The notes under the pieces were generated by a model. That model was not told the origin of the DNA and made no database searches. It saw nothing but the letters and a program-made list of their open reading frames with translations. A stretch of 46,870 bases of DNA from Gammaproteobacteria bacterium UBA2675. Its GTDB lineage: Bacteria > Pseudomonadota > Gammaproteobacteria > Pseudomonadales > Pseudohongiellaceae. The stretch lies in contig DEMH01000012.1 of NCBI GenBank assembly GCA_002354805.1, forward strand, positions 205,383-252,252, given 5' to 3'. Below are positions 40,789-46,870 of the stretch, in pieces. A program made the translations under genes and the position numbers. Position 1 is the first letter of the stretch, and each line of letters starts with the position of its first letter.

Positions 40789-43431
40789 TTAGTTAACGCC
40801 GTAGAACAGCTGCGTTCCAGTAGCCGAGATCACTTTGTAGTCCATTTTGCCATCAGCGTTTATGTCCATCGCCTGGTAGGCGAGGCCAAAACTGTCCTTG
40901 TTGGCATCATAGAAAGTGACTTCAGCCGCAGTGCGCGGGCTTACAAAGAAGCTTGGCTTCAGTACACCGACACCGCTGATGGTGATGAAGCCGGAGCTTC
41001 TATCAGCGTTCACTGTCAGGCCCGCCGCGGCAACGCTCTCAAAGAACGAGGTGTTGTTTGGGTACGGCAGGACCCGCTGGGTGGTGCCGTTGGCACAGTT
41101 GATACCAAAAGAGTACTCCGCAGTATTTACTTCACGCGTGGGTTCGGTAAAGCTGACGGCGCCACATGACGTGATATCAGCACCGCTCAGGTTATCGTAC
41201 GCGAAGGTACCAGAGAAGCTGTTGCCGCCACCAAGGTTCAAACCAAATGAACCATTGTCCCGCGCCGAGAATTGATAACCTGCCGTTTCAACTGCAACCG
41301 CGAAGGCTGAAACGTCCAGGGCCATCGGTGACAGTTCTACAGCTACGCCATTGTTAACGATCACGGTGCGGCCATCGCGTCGAACACGAATGCCATTTGG
41401 CACACTTGATGGAACTGCCCGTACAGCAACAACAGCGCCGGCGTAAGTTTCACCTGGCAGTAATACTTTTACGGCACCAGTCACATCATCCACAATGATG
41501 TCTGCCTCAGCAGCAGTTGTGACGCCGCTGATTCCGCCAAATCGGCCTGATTCATCAATGATGGGCAGCGTCAGACCTGAAGTACCGCGGAACAGGTTGC
41601 GCAGGCTGTCAAGGATATTAACGCCGTTGACAACAACGGAGCTGGGAACCACAAAGTTGTCGCGTGTTGCGACCGCCAGACGGTTTTTCGCTTCCTGATC
41701 CAGGTTGGCAGTGGCTGGGTCGCTGTTAATTTTTGCCAGGCGCTCTGCTTCAGTCTCGACTACAGTTGGTGGGATTGGCAATGCAAGGTTCAATACCTGC
41801 TCGGCCAGGCCCGGATTATCCTGCAGCGCGGCTGAAATAGCTCCCTCATCAGGGTTAGCATTGCCTCCGGCGATCAGGGCAGCGCGAATCGCTGCTGTAG
41901 CTATCTGATTACTTGCGTTGGAGATTGAAGTAACCAGTGTGGCATCCGCAGCCACGTTCAGGCGTCGGTTGGCATTGATTACCTGCGCCGCCGCAGCGGC
42001 AGCCGCAGCAATATCAGTCTGACTGCTTGACTGGGTGCTCAGCGATGAAGCGGTATTCAGCAGGTTGGTAGTCGCTGTTTTGACCACAGTCACTTGCGCT
42101 GCTGTCAAGGGGGTTGCATTGCTACCCTGAGACCGGTCGGCCAGGGATGTCAGCGCTGTGGCGCTAGCGTTCAGCACTGTTTTGGAGTTGTCGATAAGCG
42201 TCTGTTTCGCAGTGGCATCGGTCGTGGAGTTGGCCACTTTCGAGCCGGTGTTGCCTGCCTTCGCAACCACGTTAATTGTATTCAACAGGTTGTTGGTGCT
42301 GACAGTGGTACCGCTGTTGATGGAGTTAACAACGCTGTTGATGTTGTTAACCGCATTTGTAGTCGCAGTGTTTGTCTGAGTGACCGTTTGTTCAGAAACT
42401 TCACCGCCAGTGGCCAGTGCTGCTTCAACGTCATCGTCCAGCTCGTCCAATACCTCTTCCTGCTGGTTCAGAACTTCTTCGTCGACAACTTCTTCTCCGT
42501 CGTCTGGATCAGGATCTGGGTCGCCACCAGTGCCGCCACCACCTGTGTCTTCAGCACAGGTTTCAGTAAACGCAGTCAGAGAAGCAGAATTCGCCGCCTG
42601 ACCGACGCCAAATCGACCCTGGACCGCGTATGCCAGAGAGAACTGATTTTCGATTTCGTAAGAAGAGTCATTTACCGTGCCGACCAGTCTGAACACGCCT
42701 TCAGTGCCGCCCAGTTGGGAAGCTGCAGATAGGCTGCAGGTTGTCTGTACACGAGGCAGAGGTGAGAAACTGCCGTCTGCGATTCGGCCGAAACGGGTAG
42801 ACGGGCTGCCGCTGATCTGCTGGATGACCACACGGTATGTGTACTGGCCGCCCGAGTCGAAAGCATCCAGGATGGTCTGAAACGCTGCATTGGCGTTAAC
42901 CAGACGATTGACCAGACGCTCGCCGCTGAAGGTTACGTTGCCACCGCTGATTGTTACCGGGCCATTCGCCGCCGAGTTGTTGCTGACCACAGCGGTTGCG
43001 TTCACCGCGCCGTCTCGCGCCAGTACAACCATGTTCTGGCTGGGAATACTTCCTGTCACCGTGCTGCCATTGACGTTCAGGGTCAGTTGACCAATGTAGG
43101 CTTCAAAGCGGCGATTGTTGGTGTCGCTGGAGATGGATACGCCTACTTTGAACACATAGCTGCCGTTGGTCGGCGTGGCAGCTGAGTTCAGCAGGTCAAA
43201 GCTGAAGTTGGGGATGCCGAAACTGTTGCTGGCTGGCACATTATTGACTGACCCCACGATGCCATTGGCACCGACGGTTACTGTCTGGCTGAATCCGCCA
43301 TTGCTGATGGTCAACTCACCGTCTTCAATCGTGAAGTCGTTTGCCAACGCCTGTGTGCTCATACCGGCGATAAGCGAGGCTGCTACATATTGCGCGAGAC
43401 GCTTTTTCACGAAGCGTTGATTGTTGTTCAT
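40789..43431 (-). CDS. Large acidic exported protein with a C-terminal EF-hand-like calcium motif
   Basis: An 880-residue protein. ATG 43431 follows AGGGAC and begins a signal peptide (MNNNQRFVKK then RLAQYVAASLIAGMSTQALA). The N-terminal third is beta-rich (TIEDGELTISNGGFSQTV). A Gly/Asp/Glu linker (about 296-325: GGGGTGGDPDPDPDDGEE) leads to a long Ser/Thr/Asn/Ala-rich helical region with repeated NNINSVVNSINSG-like text. The C-terminal third is beta-rich again and closes with DINADGKMDYKV, a DxNxDGxxD calcium-loop pattern. No LPXTG or PEP-CTERM tail. Likely a surface or secreted structural or adhesive protein; family unknown. Confidence 0.72.
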   Translation of the reverse strand: MNNNQRFVKKRLAQYVAASLIAGMSTQALANDFTIEDGELTISNGGFSQTVTVGANGIVGSVNNVPASNSFGIPNFSFDLLNSAATPTNGSYVFKVGVSISSDTNNRRFEAYIGQLTLNVNGSTVTGSIPSQNMVVLARDGAVNATAVVSNNSAANGPVTISGGNVTFSGERLVNRLVNANAAFQTILDAFDSGGQYTYRVVIQQISGSPSTRFGRIADGSFSPLPRVQTTCSLSAASQLGGTEGVFRLVGTVNDSSYEIENQFSLAYAVQGRFGVGQAANSASLTAFTETCAEDTGGGGTGGDPDPDPDDGEEVVDEEVLNQQEEVLDELDDDVEAALATGGEVSEQTVTQTNTATTNAVNNINSVVNSINSGTTVSTNNLLNTINVVAKAGNTGSKVANSTTDATAKQTLIDNSKTVLNASATALTSLADRSQGSNATPLTAAQVTVVKTATTNLLNTASSLSTQSSSQTDIAAAAAAAAQVINANRRLNVAADATLVTSISNASNQIATAAIRAALIAGGNANPDEGAISAALQDNPGLAEQVLNLALPIPPTVVETEAERLAKINSDPATANLDQEAKNRLAVATRDNFVVPSSVVVNGVNILDSLRNLFRGTSGLTLPIIDESGRFGGISGVTTAAEADIIVDDVTGAVKVLLPGETYAGAVVAVRAVPSSVPNGIRVRRDGRTVIVNNGVAVELSPMALDVSAFAVAVETAGYQFSARDNGSFGLNLGGGNSFSGTFAYDNLSGADITSCGAVSFTEPTREVNTAEYSFGINCANGTTQRVLPYPNNTSFFESVAAAGLTVNADRSSGFITISGVGVLKPSFFVSPRTAAEVTFYDANKDSFGLAYQAMDINADGKMDYKVISATGTQLFYGVN

Positions 43432-43776
43432 TGCGTGTCCCTCAAAATGCGATTGCAATCGTGATTTTTTCGTGAATTTGAAAGTGTTTCAATGCCTTAC
43501 GTCACAAGCCTAAAAGAACCGTTAAGAGAGCGGCGAAAGCACAGATTTATACCTCCATGATTCTGCCATATTTTTGTGTCAATTTGTTAGCGCAATTGCA
43601 GAAAATTAATTGCTTATCGACACTTAAGCACTGTTTCATCGAAAGTCTGCCAGTTTTCGTCAGTAAGTGCGATTAGACTGATGGCTAGGTTTTTGCTGCA
43701 CTGATATGGTGCATTGCCGGACTGCCTGGCGACAGAGTAGTGCGTCTGGTGCTGCCGGCAGATGCACAGGCATCAT
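43432..43776. other. Non-coding stretch upstream of the acidic exported protein
   Basis: A 345-bp AT-richer gap. It contains a 12-bp palindrome CGATTGCAATCG (43450-43461), 19 bp before the gene start on the minus strand, which may be an operator. An isolated TTGACA on the minus strand (43582-43577) lacks a good -10 at the right distance. No gene is seen. Confidence 0.5.
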
Positions 43777-44907
43777 TTACTGGAAGGCAGCAAATTTTAC
43801 GCCAAGTCGCAGTTCCAGCTGGCCGTAAGTGATGTCAGAAAAGCTGCCACTCAAGGGGTTGTTGAAGTGCGGCATGATGCCGGTGTACTGATTGCGGAAC
43901 AGTTTGCCGGCGACGCCAGCGTAAATATGCGGGCTGATCCACCAGTTGAGCGAACCATACAGCGTGTGATTGTTGTCAGCGCTGGCGTTGAGGTTGCTGC
44001 CGCGCAGGAAGCTGGGCACCAGTGGGCTGGTGCTGGCATTTATCACGGCATCCCGGTTGCGGATATTGATGTATTCGTAACCAATCTGCAGCGGCAGGCG
44101 TGGTGTTATCTGCCAGTTCAGGCTGATGCCGGCGGTCAGCAATTCTTCTGATACATCAAAGGTCTGCAGAAACGCATTTTGTAGCGAGGGCTGCTCGAGT
44201 TCGGTGCTGGTGCCGGAGCTGGACTCCTGTTCGCCATAACCTGCCCAGTAACTCAGCGTCAGGCGCTCACCCAGACCGTGGCTGAAAATAAGCTGTGCCT
44301 GCCAGCCGTCATCCTTCAGGCGGTCCAGGCTGAAGCGCTGTGGCGGGTCCAGGCGAATATTGACCGTTGGGGAGAAGCTCAGGCTTTCCAGAAATCCGCC
44401 AAAGTCATCACTTTCATTTTCGGTGTACTTCACCTGAAGGGCGGCGCTGGTCCAGGGCCGCTGCGGCGCTGGATTGGCCGTCTGGTAAAACACAAACTTG
44501 CCGCCCCAGGATGTGCTGGTCGTCTGCAGTTTTTCATCCAGATCCGCGATGTCCACGCGAGAGTTGGGCGCAACCTTCAGGGTCAGATCCTGCTGCTGGC
44601 GGCTGTAGAACAATTCCATGCCGCGCCAGATACCTACGCGCAGGTTACCGCGCGAGCCTTCCAGGTCGCCGCTGTTGCCAGTCAGCCGGTTGTTATTGGC
44701 CAGCACTTCCTCACGCAAATCCAGGAAATCAATGGTGTCATCCACACGCAACAGGCTGCCGCTGAGTTCAAATTCGCCGGCGCCCAGCGTATAGGCGCTG
44801 GTGTGTCCGTTGCCAATCCAGCCCGAGGGCTGCTGTGCCTGCGCCAGGCCTGTGAGAGAAAGCGTAGAAAGGGAGATTGCGGTAGCCAGCAGTGTGGTGC
44901 GTTCCAT
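43777..44907 (-). CDS. Outer-membrane beta-barrel protein
   Basis: A 376-residue protein with a signal peptide (MERTTLLATAISLSTLSLTGLAQAQ). The mature part opens with GWIGNGHTSAYTLGAGEFELSGSL and shows alternating amphipathic strands (LRVGIWRGMELFYSR, LTLSYWAGYGEQ, LPLQIGYEYINIRN, YGQLELRLGVKFAAFQ). The final strand carries aromatic residues near the C-terminus, as for Bam substrates. Resembles transporter-type barrels but I cannot name a family. A REP-like palindrome lies just upstream (44972-45025). Confidence 0.68.
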   Translation of the reverse strand: MERTTLLATAISLSTLSLTGLAQAQQPSGWIGNGHTSAYTLGAGEFELSGSLLRVDDTIDFLDLREEVLANNNRLTGNSGDLEGSRGNLRVGIWRGMELFYSRQQQDLTLKVAPNSRVDIADLDEKLQTTSTSWGGKFVFYQTANPAPQRPWTSAALQVKYTENESDDFGGFLESLSFSPTVNIRLDPPQRFSLDRLKDDGWQAQLIFSHGLGERLTLSYWAGYGEQESSSGTSTELEQPSLQNAFLQTFDVSEELLTAGISLNWQITPRLPLQIGYEYINIRNRDAVINASTSPLVPSFLRGSNLNASADNNHTLYGSLNWWISPHIYAGVAGKLFRNQYTGIMPHFNNPLSGSFSDITYGQLELRLGVKFAAFQ

Positions 44908-44971
44908 AGATGGGGTCTCAGTCTGAATGTCCTGCGCTGATTCTAAAGGGGGCAGCGCGATTTATCTACGC

Positions 44972-45025
44972 CCGTAAAGGGGACGGAGGGATTTAGCCCG
45001 CTAAATCCCTCCGTCCCCTTTACGG
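44972..45025. repeat. Perfect 26-bp inverted repeat (REP-like)
   Basis: 44972-44997 and 45000-45025 are perfect reverse complements with a 2-nt spacer. The arms carry CGTAAAGGGGACGGAGGGAT, the same core as the 39-bp palindrome at 39560. Short TTTACGGC repeats follow at 45019-45036. It sits in the divergent gap between the barrel gene and smc. Confidence 0.92.
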
Positions 45026-45126
45026 CCTTTACGGCTTAAAAAATTGTCCCTCCGGCGCGGCTTTTTAAGCTACACTCTCCCGTTGATAACAAATACACAA
45101 CAGGACGTTAGAGTAAGCTTCACAAC

Positions 45127-46870
45127 ATGCGCTTAAAAAGTATCAAGCTCGCCGGTTTCAAGTCTTTTGTGGATCCCACCACGGTCAACTTTCCCAGTAA
45201 TCTCTGTGCCGTCGTTGGCCCCAATGGCTGCGGTAAATCCAACATCATCGACGCCGTACGCTGGGTGATGGGCGAGAGTTCCGCCAAAAACCTGCGCGGC
45301 GAGAATATGACCGACGTCATCTTTAACGGCTCGGGCGGTCGCAAACCAGTGGGCCAGGCCAGCATCGAACTGGTATTTGATAACAGCGACAACCGCATCA
45401 AGGGCGAGTACGCCAAGTTCAGTGAAATCTCCATCAAGCGCAAAGTGACCCGCGACGGTCAGAACGTCTATATGCTAAACGGCACCAAGTGTCGTCGTCG
45501 TGACATCACCGATATTTTCCTCGGCACCGGCCTGGGTCCACGCAGCTACTCCATCATCGAACAGGGCATGGTGTCTCGTCTGATCGAGTCCAAGCCGGAA
45601 GAGCTGCGTATCTTCATTGAAGAGGCAGCAGGTATCTCCAAATACAAGGAGCGCCGCCGCGATACTGAAAACCGCATCAAGCGTACCCGAGAGAACCTGG
45701 AGCGTCTGACCGACATCCGCGAAGAGCTGGATCGTCAGCTGCAGCACCTGCATCGCCAGGCGCAGGCGGCAGAAAAATACAAAGAATACAAGGCTCAAGA
45801 GCGCGATCTTAATGCGCAATATAATGCTATTCGCTGGCGTGCCCTGAATGACGAAGTAGAGTCCAAGCAGACCGTCATCAAGGATCTGGAGCTGCAGATA
45901 GAGGCTGTCATCGCCGAGCAGCGTGCGCTGGACGCCCAGCATGAACAACTGTTGCTGAACCAGACCGACCTGAACGACAGGCTCAGTGAAGTGCAGGGCC
46001 GCTACTATTCCATTGGTGGTGATATCGCCCGTATCGAGCAGTCCATCGAGCATCACATCGAACGCATGAAACAGCTGCGTGCTGATCTCGATGACAACCG
46101 TCGCAATTTCTCCGAATCACAGGCAGAGATGGATGTCGACGTGCAGAAAATGGACACGCTGCAGGATGAACTGGACGGCCTGGCGCCCGAGCTGGAAATG
46201 GCCGAAAGCACTGCCGAGGAATCTGCCATTCAGCTGGAAGAAGCCGAAGAGCGCATGCAGAACTGGCAGCACGAATGGGACACCTTCAGTCAGCGCTCGG
46301 AAGAGCCCCGTCAGACTGCCGAAGTTGAACAGTCTCGTATCCAGCAGCTGGAAAAGATTGTTGAGCGCGGCATAGAGCGGCGTGCACGATTAAAAGAAGA
46401 GCGCGAGACCCTGGGTGAAAACCCCGAGCAGGACGCCATCGATGAGTTGTCCATGCAGGTGGCTCAGATGGAAGACACGCTGGACGCTGAGCAGACGCGC
46501 AATTCCGACCTGGCTGGCAGCATCGAACAGGAGCGTGGTCGTGGTCAGCAGCTGTCGCAGTCGCTGGATCAGACCCGCTCTGAGTTGCAGAAATACAAAG
46601 GGCAGTTCGCTTCGCTGGAAGCGCTGCAGCAGGCCGCACTGGGCCAGAAGAATGACAAACTGAACAAGTGGCTGGATCAGCGCGGACTGGCGCAGCGGCC
46701 GCGCCTTGGCGAGCTGGTTCGCGTCGCCGAGGGCTGGGAGAAAGCGGTTGAAGCGGTGCTGGGCGACACATTGCAGGCTGTCTGTGTCGAGGATCTGGGT
46801 GGGGCGCTGGGCACGCTGGCGGAAACACTGCCCAACGTTACGTTGATCGGGGACGGAGCCTTGGCTCCGT
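45127..46870 (+). CDS. smc: Chromosome segregation protein Smc, N-terminal part (runs off the window)
   Basis: The first 581 codons are present and open to the window end. Residues 31-38 are the Walker A GPNGCGKS; MRLKSIKLAGFKSFVDPTTV is the usual start. The Q-loop region (GRSYSIIEQG-like GPRSYSIIEQGMVSRLIESKPEELR) and the first coiled-coil arm (about 165-515) follow, and the hinge begins near residue 520 (LGELVRVAEGWEKAVEAVLGD). The signature and Walker B lie beyond the window. An in-frame stop just upstream (45109-45111) limits the start to ATG 45127. A REP-like palindrome is read in frame at the end. Confidence 0.95.
   Translation, partial: MRLKSIKLAGFKSFVDPTTVNFPSNLCAVVGPNGCGKSNIIDAVRWVMGESSAKNLRGENMTDVIFNGSGGRKPVGQASIELVFDNSDNRIKGEYAKFSEISIKRKVTRDGQNVYMLNGTKCRRRDITDIFLGTGLGPRSYSIIEQGMVSRLIESKPEELRIFIEEAAGISKYKERRRDTENRIKRTRENLERLTDIREELDRQLQHLHRQAQAAEKYKEYKAQERDLNAQYNAIRWRALNDEVESKQTVIKDLELQIEAVIAEQRALDAQHEQLLLNQTDLNDRLSEVQGRYYSIGGDIARIEQSIEHHIERMKQLRADLDDNRRNFSESQAEMDVDVQKMDTLQDELDGLAPELEMAESTAEESAIQLEEAEERMQNWQHEWDTFSQRSEEPRQTAEVEQSRIQQLEKIVERGIERRARLKEERETLGENPEQDAIDELSMQVAQMEDTLDAEQTRNSDLAGSIEQERGRGQQLSQSLDQTRSELQKYKGQFASLEALQQAALGQKNDKLNKWLDQRGLAQRPRLGELVRVAEGWEKAVEAVLGDTLQAVCVEDLGGALGTLAETLPNVTLIGDGALAP
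46849..46870. repeat. REP-like palindrome inside the smc reading frame, cut by the window end
   Basis: GGGGACGGAGCC (46849-46860), TT, then GGCTCCGT (46863-46870) reproduce the palindrome type seen at 17707-17809; the right arm would need only CCCC beyond the window to be complete. It is read in the smc frame as GDGALAP within the hinge region. Confidence 0.75.

Noticed and set aside
43577..43582. TTGACA on the minus strand as -35 of the acidic exported protein gene
   Set aside because: No acceptable -10 hexamer lies 15-19 bp downstream.

Overview
The window looks like chromosomal DNA of a free-living, probably marine or aquatic, flagellated gammaproteobacterium. The evidence is Smc rather than MukB, a complete leucine/isovalerate (liu) operon, sigma-28, PhoB and LexA type sites of gammaproteobacterial form, outer-membrane porins and REP-like palindromes. 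A genus cannot be named from the sequence alone. No phage, transposase, integrase or CRISPR array was seen.

Layout. Positions 1-480 hold a tRNA-Leu(UAA), a broken second copy of its 3' half, and two tandem Pho-box arrays in front of a phosphate-selective porin (478-1596). An operon on the minus strand (1664-5227) encodes a cytochrome c fused to a copper-type-II-monooxygenase-like domain and two exported partners, one Met/His-rich. From 5471 to 11047 there are mostly exported or membrane proteins of unknown function, one of them frameshifted. From 11061 to 16096 come a DUF222-HNH nuclease-like gene behind a LexA box, two small membrane-protein genes with apparent indels, and an epimerase-SPW-VKOR-like fusion. 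From 16353 to 19899 there are a DUF4142 protein, a nitroreductase, a pirin and RlmI. Positions 19997-21892 are the methionine-salvage genes mtnB-mtnD-mtnC, tightly packed behind a promoter that predicts a leaderless message. Positions 22045-30696 (minus strand) carry liuA-liuB-liuC-liuD-mvaB-aacS, a full route from isovaleryl-CoA to acetoacetyl-CoA. Then follow an Aer-like chemoreceptor with a sigma-28 promoter, a PAS/GAF/GGDEF/EAL protein, an ArgD-type aminotransferase, MsrA, a second porin, WecA, a large acidic exported protein, another beta-barrel protein, and the first 581 codons of smc running off the right edge.

The most unusual signals are repeats. One family has a near-constant 26-nt loop and stems that differ between copies but remain self-complementary. 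Four full copies and one partial copy fill every large gap in and around the liu operon and were not seen elsewhere. A second family of GGGGACGGAG palindromes sits at 17.7 kb, 39.6 kb and 45.0 kb, and also inside the smc reading frame at the window end. Several clustered single-base frame breaks (9.3, 12.8 and 13.5 kb) may be real decay or sequence errors.
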